From Cristatella mucedo (lineage: Eukaryota; Bryozoa; Phylactolaemata; Cristatellidae): a stretch of DNA of 62,000 nt. The stretch lies in contig WPIO01000135.1 in NCBI GenBank assembly GCA_009760855.2, positions 907,501 through 969,500 of the forward strand. Direction: 5' to 3'. This document shows, one piece after another, positions 24,775 to 36,941 of this stretch. The stretch's first letter is position 1, and each line of letters opens with the position of its first letter. The position numbers were made by a program, and so were the translations under genes. The notes below the pieces were generated by a model. It ran no database searches. It saw only the letters and a program-made list of their open reading frames with translations, and was not told where the DNA came from.

Positions 24775-24905
24775 ATGACGACAATAATAATAATAGTACG
24801 TTTGCTATAGCGCCCTCAGAGAACTCGGTGCTCTTTCTAGGCACTTCACATTTGCTGCAGAGGAAGCACGATCGAATGGTTACTGATAGCATGCCCAATG
24901 AATAG
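24775..24905 (-). mobile_element. LINE-A 3' tail remnant
   Basis: AAT repeats followed by GCGCCCTCAGAGAACTCGGT, CTTTCTAGGCACTTCACATT and TGCTGCAGAGGAAGCACGAT, the antisense LINE-A tail. Confidence 0.85.
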
Positions 24906-25292
24906 CAAGAATAGTATTACGGCTTATTATATTTTATGGCTTATTATTATGACATTATATTTTATATTATGTATATGTATTGTATTATATTTTATTATGG
25001 CTTATTATAGCTTCAATGGTCACTTCACTCGCAGCTTTTCGCTGGCTGCTTCGCGTCGGCCAGCGGGCGCGGTTAGCAACCCGGAGGTTCTGTCACGTGC
25101 TCGCGTCGCGTGCGCTACGCTTCGCAGTGCGGCGGCTTGTCGGCTGAGTTCAGCGCTACCGGATACGCGGCGCTCACTGTCGACGTGCAACCGACCGCAA
25201 TCGACCGCAGGCAGCATGGCACCGTGAGTGCGGATGCATGCAGCGATTCCGGCAAGTCGCGATACCAGTCGCCGCAATGCGCTCGGCGTTAC

Positions 25293-25493
25293 CTCTCGTC
25301 GTCCTGCGTATTACTTTGACGTCAGGAGTTTTCCTGATCTCCCTCACGTAGTCGCCTTTGGCGTTGAATCGGCTGTCGCCAGCAGCCGCCTTCTCCGCCG
25401 CCTCCGCCTCTTCGTCTTTGTCCGACTCGGCGCGATCGACGTCGCGCTCGTCGTCCAAAACCGAGCCGTCCTTGGACGGTCCCTGCACGATGC
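25293..25493 (-). CDS. Kelch gene, internal exon 4 (acidic insert)
   Basis: The 201-nt exon encodes a charged linker between kelch blades: IVQGPSKDGSVLDDERDVDR, SDKDEEAEAAEKAAAGDSRF, then GDYVREIRKTPDVKVIRRTT. The acceptor CTTGTAG sits before GC, which completes the Gly codon left by exon 3 (SVG-G). The donor AGAG followed by GTAACG leaves phase 1, matching the last exon. A roughly 45-residue acidic, Ala-rich insertion inside a propeller is unusual and suggests a flexible surface loop. Exon boundaries rest on phase agreement on both sides. Confidence 0.78.
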
Positions 25494-25649
25494 CTACAAG
25501 GAGCAGGCCAACGCGTGCACGTGACGTGCACGCACGTCACGTGCCCGCGTGCGTGCACGTGACGCACGAGAAGCCACGACTCGCTCGCCCGCTGCCACCG
25601 CAGACGCTGCCACCCGCGCGGCGACTTGGCGGGGGCGAGCGCTGCGTAC
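25494..25649 (-). promoter_or_regulatory. Short kelch intron with CACGTG/CACGTCA cluster
   Basis: This 156-bp intron holds a dense run of overlapping palindromic motifs at about 25,507-25,565: GTGCACGTGACGTGCACGCA, GTCACGTG and GCACGTGACG. These are E-box (CACGTG) and CRE-like (TGACGT) cores. Whether they are bound is unknown. Confidence 0.4.
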
Positions 25650-25792
25650 CTCCCACGCTGTATACGACGCCGTCGAGTGTAAACAGGGTGCTCTTTTGTA
25701 TCTGACGCGTCATAGCGCGAGTCCACTCGAGGCTCCACTCGTACACGGACGCCTCCTTCTTGCCGAGCACTTTGTACTCAATTGACGCCTCC
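25650..25792 (-). CDS. Kelch gene, internal exon 3
   Basis: The 143-nt exon encodes EASIEYKVLGKKEASVYEWS, LEWTRAMTRQIQKSTLFTLD and GVVYSVGG. The blade pattern (charged residue, W, then LFTLDGVVYSVGG) is kelch. The acceptor is GCTTTCAG. Its first G completes the Trp codon split after exon 2 (TG|G). The donor is GGGAG followed by GTACGC, phase 1. Confidence 0.85.
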
Positions 25793-26424
25793 CTGAAAGC
25801 GGGCGCACGCGAACCGAGGTGCGCGAGTGCAAGTGTCGTCAGCAAGCGAGCGGTGCAGGCGCCCGCAGGATTCGCCTGCTTCCAAAGTTCAAGAAACGGA
25901 GTTGGACTGGCGACCTTTGAGGCGTCATTCGAAGCTTCTTCGTTGTATGAGCAGGGCGCCTACACCTCGCTCGCTCATAGCTTCGACTGCACTGAAGGCT
26001 GTCGAGTTGCAGCTGACAGCAATGAACGACCCAGTCGGTCAGAGACCCCATTGGCAATAAACGACCTTACGATAAACTGGCTTTCGGCCGCCTTCTATCG
26101 ATTTCTATTGGTGTAACGCACACGTAGACACGAGTTTTAGCGCGAGGGTGACGTTTAGATTCTAAGCTAGGTGGTCGGGGCTTTGACCGCCGTATTTGGA
26201 AACTCCTGAAAAAGACGAAAACGTGTCAACGCACGGAATAGTCGCTGGGGCGACCACTGCTATTTGCCTGAAGCGGTCAGAAAATTGGGTAGAGCTGTAT
26301 GATGACGGTGCGGAGTCGTTCCACCCACAACTGACCGTCAGATTCTCCCACAGTGCTTCTCGACGAGCCTATAATATAAATTGTAGTATAACTAGCCTAT
26401 AATATAACTTGCATAGCGTTATGC
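25793..26424. other. Kelch intron, unassigned
   Basis: No repeat or exon recognised between exon 3 and the LINE debris at 26.4 kb. Confidence 0.5.
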
Positions 26425-26542
26425 TGGGCCAGGTCCTGCCTCAGTGAGAGATTTCAGAGTGTATACGTAAATGGCAGCTGATCATCACGGGAGCCCTTAA
26501 ATCATGGAGTTCCTCTGGATTCGGTCTTAGGGCCTCTTATAA
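26425..26542 (+). mobile_element. LINE-A internal fragment (RT region)
   Basis: CAGGTCCTGCCTCAGTGAGA and TTCAGAGTGTATACGTAAAT match the block of the 60.2-kb copy that encodes FRSYLGRRLQSIDVNGQ. Confidence 0.7.
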
Positions 26543-27105
26543 TGTCATAATGTATCTCCGTCAGTAACTCCACAAAGTCATAAAGACCATGTGGGTATTA
26601 CTCAAAAGAGTTTTGTATAGCGCACTCACAGCCTAAGCGGCTTTCGGTACGCATTCGGTAGCCATCATACTTCATCTCACGCAACAAAGAAAAAGTGGGA
26701 AGCATAGCAGAGTCAGGAGAGCAGTTGAGGTCGTGAGTAGCATGGAAGTAGCAGCTCAAGACCGCTGAAAAGGATGAGCCATAGTCGGCAGAACGAGAGC
26801 AGTTGTTGTCGCGTAAGAATCGTGGACGCGAGTTTCTCAGTCTAGGACCTGCAGAGCTAACGCTTCTGCACCAACAGTCTTTAACCGGAGGAATGAAACT
26901 GCTAGTTTATTGTCCACACAGGACCTGAGGACGAGAACAGGCTGAAACTGATGCAGCAGTTCAGCTAGGTACGAAGGAGCTAAGCCGTGGCGGGCATTGT
27001 GGGTCAGCGTAAGAACTTTGCTCTGTATCCGTTGATCAACCGGCAGCCATCCTAGCTTTTCTGGCAAAGGAGACACGCGGTAAAACCTCCGTTCTCTTCT
27101 TTTCA
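26543..27105 (-). mobile_element. LINE-B 3' copy
   Basis: The minus strand encodes QRIQSKVLTLTHNARHGLAP, SYLAELLHQFQPV and RSCVDNKLAVSFLRLKTV, then frameshifts. The 3' end at 26,543 begins with TAATG-type units, the complement of the ATTAC tail. It abuts the LINE-A fragment directly. Confidence 0.92.
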
Positions 27106-27113
27106 CCATCTAT

Positions 27114-27121
27114 ACTCTCTC

Positions 27122-27154
<33 letters not shown>
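27114..27154. repeat. CT microsatellite
   Basis: About 40 bases of CT repeat directly after the LINE-B fragment. Confidence 0.95.
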
Positions 27155-27264
27155 GAACAATGTCTTCGCCAAACACAATCGTGGCTTTCCTGTCTGTGCC
27201 GGTTAAACTTACCGCTATCTATCCTTCTAGCCTTCTAGGCCTTGCTCCACATCTGACTCAATTA

Positions 27265-28010
27265 ATTGCTTGCAGCCTTCACCGACGACATTTGTACACT
27301 CATTAACTTCCTGAAGCTTAGCGACCAGCCTAACATTTATGGTCAAGCCTAGTATCTCCCTGAATACGGAAGAACTCACATGAAGATTGGTTCATCTAGC
27401 ATTCTTAAAGGGACGTTTGCCAGTAAACCGAGCGTCCAATTCCAAAACAACTTGTTGATTGAATGAGCCCATTGTTTCCACTGTCAAGTCGGCCTACTTA
27501 AAATGTTAAGGAAAATTACCAAAATCAGGCCTGCTCAGGCAGGATTATGACAGCCAAACTACCCCACACATTTGTGACATTGGGTGCTGATTACTAAAAT
27601 TCCCTTTATTCAGGACTCCTGTGCCATTAACCGCCTGGTGTCAACTGGTGCAAACTTTCAGCAGTTCGTCTGGTCTGTTGTCAAAGGCATAGCACCCATA
27701 TCGCACATGTCTTCTGTCGGAACTTCCCTAACTAACGTCGCTGGTTCTCTCACAGGTCGCTTTACTAGATTAAAACTATTCTAACTCCTTGCTCCGTCAG
27801 CTCAATGTCGCACCACGTGCTCTTCTGCTTCTACTCGTTCCCCTGTAAAAATTGAAATAGCTTGGCGGTGATCGGGCCTTCAGTTCGTAAGCATTGAAAG
27901 CTTGCAACTCGCTTCAGGCTTTTTTCATCACCTCCTGTAACTGTGAGCCATTCAAGTCTCGACAAAAGACTGACGCGTTCCGTTAGATTTTTTTTGCGCA
28001 CCCAATGAAC
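27265..28010 (+). mobile_element. Very degraded LINE-A copy
   Basis: Frameshifted remnants can be followed in order: a TVKSAYLKMLRKI-like piece, NSLYSGL, VRLVCC and later the FGDRAF-equivalent block near 27,870. Identity is low and boundaries are approximate. Confidence 0.55.
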
Positions 28011-28360
28011 ACGTTTTTTCCTCTATAGGCTGTTCGTCCTTACTACGTTACTAACCACGGGGCGGTACCGAGCGCGTGCGTCGCACTGAGCGCGTCTTCT
28101 TGTGAACTTTTTCTAACTAGCTCGTCCTAACACGATACGTGCGTGCATTCGCGTGCTGGTCAGGGCAGGACACCTCGATTGTCATTAACCGTTGGTTATT
28201 GTTTCCCATCAACATCGAGATTTAAAGCGCACCTGGATAGATATTTAGTTCTCTTCAGAGGCCGTGCAAACGGCCTATTGCTATTATTAAGAAAGAAACT
28301 CTTGCGCCTTTGCATTCTAATCATTCACTCTCGCCTGATCTCGTGCCGCGGCCGTCTTAC
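28011..28360. other. Kelch intron, unassigned
   Basis: No recognisable feature until the donor of kelch exon 2. Confidence 0.5.
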
Positions 28361-28544
28361 CACAGGTTGCTGTTGAACGCCACTTGCTTCGACTGACCAC
28401 CGAAGATGTATAGTCTTCGGTTCATCACCACGGAAGAGTGGTTCATCCGCGGAGCAGGCAGTTTCGTCTCAACAGTCCACGCATCTATCATGGGTTCGTA
28501 CGACTCGCAAACGTCCGTAATCTCACCCGGCGACGTTTCTCCTC
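28361..28544 (-). CDS. Kelch gene, internal exon 2
   Basis: The 184-nt exon encodes GETSPGEITDVCESYEPMID, AWTVETKLPAPRMNHSSVVM and NRRLYIFGGQSKQVAFNSNL. It shows one complete kelch unit: SYEPxxDAW, LPAPRMNHSSVV, RLYIFGG. The acceptor is TTTTACTCAG; its first two bases complete the Gly codon left by exon 1, giving FVTGGGE. The donor CCTGTG followed by GTAAGA splits a Trp codon that exon 3 completes. Confidence 0.9.
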
Positions 28545-28746
28545 CTGAGTAAAATGCACGGGCGCTTCAGTTGGCCATGGGGCAGCACAATGGCGGCATC
28601 GAAGACAACGGCAGACGCACGCGCTGCCTTCGCCAGCCTCGCTGCGATGCGGCACGAGCCCAAAACTTTTGAGGCAAAAAAGTTCAAGCCGGAGCTCGCT
28701 CCCTGCGGGCTGCCGTCGCTCGAAAACCCAGAAGGCAGGGCAGTGC

Positions 28747-28944
28747 GGGGCTGGGAGCGGGGCTGGGAGCGGGGCTGGGAGCGTGGCTGGGAGCGGGGCT
28801 GGGAGCGGGGCTGGGAGCGGGGCTGGGAGCGGGGCTGGGAGCGGGGCTGGGAGCGGGGCTGGGAGCGGGGCTGGGAGCGAGGCTGGGAGCGGGGCTGGGA
28901 GCGGGGCTGGGAGCGAGGCTGGGAGCGGGGCTGGGAGCGAGGCG
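28747..28944. repeat. 12-bp minisatellite (GGGCTGGGAGCG)n
   Basis: About 16 tandem copies of a 12-bp unit with rare G-to-A and G-to-T variants. Because 12 is a multiple of three and no unit frame contains a stop, frames stay open on both strands: GWER repeats on +, and RSQP or PAPS repeats on -. It lies just upstream of kelch exon 2 in gene orientation, inside the intron. Confidence 0.97.
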
Positions 28945-29135
28945 ATGTAGGACGAGTGCGGCAGGATTGCGAGTTCCCGGGTGATGAGTTCTCACTGGAG
29001 GACGAGCAAGAAGTCTGCTTTGAGCGAGCAGGACCGGGAGACCTGGCCGAGATTGTGAATTGGCCGAGAGATGGCGTTGGCTTACTTCGATCACTTCTTA
29101 TATCGATGGTAGGACCGGCCTCATTGACACACTCT

Positions 29136-29140
<5 letters not shown>

Positions 29141-29182
<42 letters not shown>
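29141..29182. repeat. TC microsatellite
   Basis: About 20 CT units. Confidence 0.95.
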
Positions 29183-29183
<1 letters not shown>

Positions 29184-29453
29184 CGAGTCATTTAGATGAG
29201 GACAAAACGCTGGAAACTCCCACGTCGATAGCATTGGTAGCCAATAAACCACGAATATGACCGGTGGCTCAGTGTCAGTAGCCGGCTTAATCGCTCCCGC
29301 CATTGTACGATGAGCCTCCGGTCATAAACTCGGCAATGTAAATCGACCTCGCACGCCGTTGGCATGAGATAGCGCTTAGCCAGAAAGTGACATGTTAAAG
29401 TTCAATCCGTGGATAAAGGAAAACACACATATCGTACGTACACAATTATATAA

Positions 29454-29532
<79 letters not shown>

Positions 29533-29869
29533 TCTGTGTGTGTATACATTTACTATATCAACCTATATAGTTTTGGACTTGAGTCTGTGAGTAAGTTGGT
29601 TCAGTAGTCACCAGTCACTGACCTCAATCGTACGTTGTGTCCTTTAAGATTTTCAAAGTACAAATGTGGCGGTACAGCTAAGATCGTAGCCAATTTAAGA
29701 AATACATTTATTGATTTGTATCTAACGCTAAATTCTGCACTTTTAGAGTTGAAATTTAACATGGATTTATTTTAGTTTATTACGAAATATCGATGAGCAT
29801 GCTTCTTCTTATCAAATTGTTTTATGACGTGTGGAGCTACCACGCGGAGGAGCATTTGCAACAATAACC
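29183..29869. other. Kelch intron with TA/TG microsatellite
   Basis: Compound (TA)n(TG)n repeat at about 29,454-29,545. The rest is AT-rich without recognised features. Confidence 0.6.
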
Positions 29870-29974
29870 ACAATAATACTAGTAATATTAATGATACATT
29901 TTCATATTGCTGTCAGAGAACTAAATCTCTACCTAGGCAAGTAAAGGAAGCCGAAAAGGAAGCATGGACATACG

Positions 29975-30262
29975 GTTAGTGGAGTTTTGTATAGCGTATT
30001 CACAGCCTAAGCGGCTTTCGGTACGCATTCGGTAGCCAACAGACTTCACCTCACGCAACAAAGAGAAAGTAGGAAGCATAGCAGAGTCAGGAGTGCAGTA
30101 GTGAGTAAAATGGAAGTAGCAGCTCACGATGGGAGGAAAGTATGTGCCATCGTCGGCAGCAGGAGAGTAGTTGTCGTTGCGTAAGAACCGTAGAAGTGGG
30201 TTCCACAGTCCAGGACCCGCACAGTAAAAGATTCTGTCGCCAGCGAAGGAAGGAGTGGAACG
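29975..30262 (-). mobile_element. LINE-B 3' fragment nested in LINE-A
   Basis: Contains TAAGCGGCTTTCGGTACGCA and GGTAGCCAACAGACTTCACC, as in other LINE-B tails, through to the FLRND-equivalent block. Confidence 0.85.
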
Positions 30263-30565
30263 CGTGCATACTAATATATTAAGTGACACAATGCACAATG
30301 CACAAAATGCACGAGTACACGCGAAGGAAGATTCAAAAGGACCCAGAAAATATTATGAGGAAGCACGTTTTTAGCTTCTTTTAAGTTTCGTCTGGTACCA
30401 TGGTGAATTATGAGCTAGGTCTCCAAAGGATTTGAGGTTGATTCAAGGTAGAGCTAAATGACCCGAGTCAGAAGAATAGATGATACGATGCATTCTCTTA
30501 TTGGGCAGTAGTTTGTGTATATTCGCTAGAGGAAGATAATGAAGGGACCAAAAGATGAGCTATGC

Positions 30566-30738
30566 AAAATTGAACAAATAGAATTCATTTGTATAGCAGC
30601 CTAAGGCAACTTAATCTCTATTCAGGTGCGTCACATATGCCACGGGCCTTGTGCCCACGATCCCTCGGTCATCGATTCATTCACCTTGACCTTGGACGAA
30701 ATGAGAATCTTTGCCACTGGACCAAACCAGCGCGGCAA
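30566..30738 (-). mobile_element. SINE-A nested in LINE-A
   Basis: Reverse complement of the tRNA-derived SINE: tail AATTCATTTGTATAGCAGCC, body CTTAATCTCTATTCAGGTGC, and degraded B- and A-box regions up to CTGGACCAAACCAG. Confidence 0.85.
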
Positions 30739-30885
30739 CTTGAAGTCGATGCGCTGCTTGACAGGTAGCCAGTGCAGAAAGTCGGCGAGAAACAGTGAAA
30801 TGTGGCAATAGCAACACTCGCCACAAATAAGCCTGGCAACAGAGTGTTGCACAAACTGTAAGCCTGCGCAAATGAGGAGCCTGAC

Positions 30886-31179
30886 CGGGACAGTCAGTCT
30901 TAGCTACAGTCTGCTTCCGCTCGATGAGCCACTTCGGCTGTGCCCTTGCACAGCTAAGTGATGTGCATGGCCTTTCATTTTAGAATTGAATTTCCCCGGA
31001 AAAATTGCAGACATGCGTCTGAGCGCAAAACAGCTTGAGTTTTAAGTGAATTGAAACTAATCGGTTTTATTCTATAATTAATTTTTCAGGAATATTAAAC
31101 AAGTTTTCATTTAGTATATTGAATGTCTTAAAGTTTTAAATTAATTTGTCCACGATTTCCGTGGGTACACGCTAGTATT

Positions 31180-31271
<92 letters not shown>

Positions 31272-31349
31272 TATCTATTTCATGTTATGTATCTACTTTT
31301 GTAACTCGGAAAAAGGTCTAAGCTCTAATTAGTGATTTCGTAGGAGAGA
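30886..31349. other. Kelch intron with TA/GT microsatellite
   Basis: AT-rich, with (TA)n(GT)n at about 31,180-31,270. GCCTGACCGGGACAGTCAGT at 30,886 recurs almost exactly at 45,595, hinting at an unnamed repeat. Confidence 0.55.
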
Positions 31350-31660
31350 TTCTTATAGCGCACTGACAGCCTCAGTTGTGCGCAGCCAGCAAACGGTGGC
31401 TGACTGAAGTTATCTCAAGCAACGGAGGAAATGAGACAGCAAAGTTGAGTATTGAGGACAGTTGAGGAAGTGGCCTAGAGGCTGTAATGCTGGACTGCTA
31501 GAAAGGAAGTGAGTTTATCGGCAGCAAGAGAGGAGCTGGCGTGGTTCAGCAAGAAGCGTGTGATTGGCTTGCGTAGTAGTCAACGATTCGCAGAGGAAAG
31601 GCACCTGCTGCGCCAGCAGTGCTCAAGCGAACGAACGCGGTGCGGCTAATTCATTTCCCG
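31350..31660 (-). mobile_element. LINE-B 3' fragment, degraded
   Basis: Minus-strand match to the LINE-B terminal block (ATAGCGCACTGACAGCCTCA; GCAGCAAGAGAGGAGC). It ends about 90 bp from the donor of kelch exon 1. Confidence 0.6.
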
Positions 31661-31753
31661 AGAGCGACGAAGCGAGGGCGGCGGCGGCGGCGGCACGAGG
31701 AGACCTGCTCGAGCCGCCGCCGCCGCCCTCGCCTCTGGCAGCTGCGCTCTCAC

Positions 31754-32162
31754 CTGTGACGAAAATCTTCTTGTTGATCTCGTCGGCAGTGAAGTGTGCG
31801 CGCGCTTTCTTCATCGACGAGCACTCGGTCCACTTGTCGTCGAGCGGGTCGTACCTCATCATCTGGCTCCGGTGTCTGCCCGTCTCGCGGTCGATGCCGC
31901 CCAGAACGTACAGGCAGTTCTTCACGACGACGGTCCGAAAGTGCAGCCACCCTTTGATTTTCGGCCAGGTAACGTGCTGCAGGTGCGGCAGCAAGTGCCC
32001 CTTGACTGGATGCAGGCCCAGGTAATACGCCCGCGGGGCTCCGGACACTTTGTTCAAAATGAAGAGATACGTGGTCGCCCCGCTGTCGTCCTCCGCGTCG
32101 CGAACGTCAGCCGCATCCGACGCGCGACCGGGAGCGGCCAGCGACCTTACCGGCAGCGCCAT
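31754..32162 (-). CDS. Kelch gene, first recognised exon
   Basis: Encodes TTYLFILNKVSGAPRAYYLG, WLHFRTVVVKNCLYVLGGID, MMRYDPLDDKWTECSSMKKA, ARAHFTADEINKKIFVTG. This is a canonical kelch unit with YVLGG, YDPLDDKW and A-R-A-H-F. The donor is TCACAG followed by GTGAGA, phase 1, fitting exon 2. The 5' boundary is open: the frame continues upstream to a TAG near 32,227. An ATG lies at 32,160-32,162, or a splice acceptor (GGTAAG before 32,145) could join an upstream exon. From this ATG the five exons sum to 387 codons. No BTB or BACK domain was found, so it is either a kelch-only protein or its 5' exons lie undetected between here and 42 kb. The exact subfamily is not recognised. Confidence 0.88.
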
Positions 32163-32239
32163 CGGCGTCGGAACTGGCGAGTCTAACTGGCCGGGGGAGG
32201 AGGAGCGGTGTGCCAGCGAAAGCCGCTACCAGACCAGCG

Positions 32240-32800
32240 ACGGCAGGTAGCGACGTGTCGGGCGTCACCTAAGCACACTCGCAGTCGTTGCTATATCGAT
32301 CTTGTGAACGAACGTTGCCAGTTGCACGACGCTCCATTGTCCGAGCGAAGGGAGCATTCAATGTAATTGAGCTTTCTTTGTTTTAGAAGACTGCTCCCAT
32401 TAATTACGTTATTGAAACCGCTGAATGCAATGGCTAAATGGGTGGCTATAAATCGTGCTCGCGGGAAGCCAGCGCCTGGGTGGGAAGTCGTAATGCCTAA
32501 ACGAGCCGCTAGGCCCTACCGTCCGGTTAGAGACGGCAATGCGTGAGACAGACGCCCACTTGCCCAAGGCGTACTTAGCCTCGATCGCTACCGCTATCGG
32601 TGGGTTATCCAGGGCCGCAGGTGGCTACCATGCTGACTACCATCAAGTCGCACGTTGCACTCGGCGCTTGCCTGCAGCGTGCGGCCTGCAGCCCTTAGGC
32701 CGTTTCGAGGCGTTGCATGCTTCTCTTGGTTATAGGGTGCAGCTATTTAGAGCGGAATTAAGCAAAAGCTTGTATTAGGATGATACCAAGATATGCGCAC
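32240..32800. other. Unassigned DNA upstream of the kelch exon
   Basis: No repeat or gene recognised. If the ATG at 32,162 is the true start, this is the promoter side. Confidence 0.4.
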
Positions 32801-32801
32801 T

Positions 32802-32802
<1 letters not shown>

Positions 32803-32900
<98 letters not shown>

Positions 32901-32935
32901 AGACACACACACACACACACACCCACACAGAGACA
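32803..32935. repeat. CA microsatellite
   Basis: More than 50 CA units, nearly perfect, followed by degenerate CACA-rich sequence. Confidence 0.98.
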
Positions 32936-33151
32936 CACAAGCAATGCTCGCCCACACATACAAACGCGGCTCGGACATATATACCAGACCAGCAAGAACA
33001 CACACGCACGAACCGCAGACGCACAAACATGCACACAGGGACCTAGGTGGCTGCAATCGGTCCGGCACCGTCGTGATTGATGTAACTGAGGTTTTCAAAG
33101 ATCCCAAACTCTGCTTGCTCTCTCATCTCTCCCCGACGTGCACAAACTCAC

Positions 33152-33225
33152 CGGCAGCGCCGCCTTTCTGGCTCGATCATATCAGAGATGTCTTTCATCT
33201 TGCGTTGCCTCATTGACTCGCTGTT
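33152..33225 (-). CDS. Candidate 74-nt exon, possibly kelch gene
   Basis: Bounded by a CCTGCAG acceptor and a perfect GTGAGT donor. It encodes NSESMRQRKMKDISDMIEPE and RRRCR. Its phase-2 end could join the possible acceptor before 32,145 of the kelch exon in frame (CG|G). Length and charge would suit a linker before the propeller. There is no domain evidence, so this rests on splice sites and phase alone. Confidence 0.4.
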
Positions 33226-33399
33226 CTGCAGGCCCGGTGTCGAAATATTAAATGTTAAGCCAACACTGTGCCAGCCAGCTGATCGTAGAAGCCACCAACG
33301 ACCACCCATGTCCTTTATTAGCGGCAGCATCTGCACAAAACCTCGATCCCTCACCCAGGCGATAATGAAGGTGACATAGACTAACTTTCCGCATGTCGG

Positions 33400-33528
33400 T
33401 TTAATAATATAAATGTTAAAACACTTACATTGCACTCAACGAGAACTCAATCTCTTTATAGGCACTTTGCGTACATTGAAAAGGAAGCACATAGGTTGGT
33501 TAGCCATAGCATGCATAATTTCTGCACG
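33400..33528 (-). mobile_element. LINE-A 3' tail remnant
   Basis: GAGAACTCAATCTCTTTATA, GGCACTTTGCGTACATTGAA and AAGGAAGCACATAGGTTGGT are an older LINE-A tail. A younger copy follows directly. Confidence 0.75.
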
Positions 33529-34640
33529 CAGATAATAATAATAATAATAATGTACTTGATAACAGCGCCCTCAGAGAACTTAATCTCTTTCTAGGCGCTT
33601 TACATTTGCTGCAAAGTGAAATGCAATTAAATGGTAAGTAAAATCATGCTTGAAAAACAAACAAAATGAATAACATGGTTAGGGGTGACATGCACAGGGT
33701 CAGCATGCAAATGTGGTTAGTGGCAGCATGCACAGTGTCAGCACGCATAAGCACGTGATGAACGAATCATAGGGACCCACTAAATGCTGTCCTAAAAAGG
33801 TGTGTTTTTAAGTTCCTTTTAAATGTGGTCAGGTCAGGGGATGTTCTGACGCAGGTCGGGAGGGAGTTCAGGCTTTGGGAGCATACGAACTGAATGCACG
33901 GTCTCCAAAGGATTTGAGGTTTGTACGAGGTATTTCTAGACTGTTGGATTCCGAAAAGCGGGTGGTACGATGCTTGGCCTGATTGGGCAGTATATCTGAG
34001 AGATAGGCTGGAGCCATAGAATGAAGGGACCTAAAAGTGAGCGACAAGACCTTGAAGTCAATCCGTTGCTTGACTGGTAGCCAGTGCAGGTCGGCGAGAA
34101 GTGGAGTAATGTGGCAACTGCGACGCTCACGACAGACAAGCCTAGCTGCCGAGTTTTGCATCAGATGCAATCGCCTGATCGCACACGCTGGTAGGCCAGT
34201 AAGCAGTGAGTTGCAGAAGTCGAGACGAGATGTCACGAATGCATGGACCAAATTAGACGTGGTATCCTTATCTAAACAAGCCCGAATTTTAGCAATATTA
34301 TGAGCTGAAAATAGGCAGATTTGACCGTGGAGCTGATATGGTCGTCTAACGAGAGCTCGCTTTGGAATATGATACCTAGATTTCGAGCTGATTCGACAGG
34401 AGATATGCTGGCAGAGCCAATTTTGAGCGTCAGCCTTTCCAATTGCTGAATCACACTGGGTTTTCCCATAACTAGTAAGTTAGTTTTGTCATCGTTTAGT
34501 TTTATAAAATTTGCTGCCATCCATGTGCGGATGTCATCAATGCATGCAGCAAGTGAGTTTAGAGAATTCGAGGTGCTCGAAGGCTGTGAGGGATCAAAGC
34601 AAAGGTACAAAGGTACAATACACTAAGAGGACGATTCATA
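33529..34640 (-). mobile_element. LINE-A copy, well preserved, 5'-truncated
   Basis: The minus strand encodes, with few disruptions, CFDPSQPSSTSNSLNSLAAC, TLKIGSASISPVESARNLGI, HAFVTSRLDFCNSLLTGLPA, LADLHWLPVKQRIDFKVLSL, NLKSFGDRAFSSYAPKAW and the complete 3' tail ending in (AAT). It begins just after the YADD catalytic block. Confidence 0.95.
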
Positions 34641-34924
34641 TGGACGGAGCAAAGGCCGCGAGGTGAAGAATTGTAGCTTATTTTTAAAGTTCGTCAAATC
34701 AGAATGCAGATGTCGTGAAACACTTCTTCGGCTGGAAAAATTACCTCTGTGACGAAGTCAGCAGGAGTGGACTCAAAGTCGGAATGAAACGGACAGCAGC
34801 ATGTCGGATTGAGACGGGGAGCAGGAAGCTGGGAAAGTCAAGGGGAAGAAAAGAGCGGGAAATCAGCTGAGAGGAAAAATAGGCGGAGCAGAGAGAAGAG
34901 AGCAGCAGTGAGAGCAATGTAAGA

Positions 34925-36940
<2,016 letters not shown>

Positions 36941-36941
36941 G

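Larger units (their letters stand above)
29870..30885 (-). mobile_element. LINE-A copy interrupted by LINE-B and SINE-A
   Basis: On the minus strand LINE-A runs from about 30,885 to its tail at 29,870. It includes the antisense of HWLPVKQRIDFK at about 30,745-30,790, and CTCCAAAGGATTTGAGGTTG at 30,421. It is broken at 30,566-30,738 by SINE-A and at about 29,975-30,262 by a LINE-B 3' end. Flanking LINE-A sequence resumes on both sides of each insertion. Confidence 0.85.

Noticed and set aside
33262-33315. Minus-strand TWVVVGGFYDQLAGTVLA, which resembles the first blade of a KLHL propeller.
   Set aside because: A stop follows immediately, and only about 37 nt separate any usable donor from the next candidate exon, too short for an intron.
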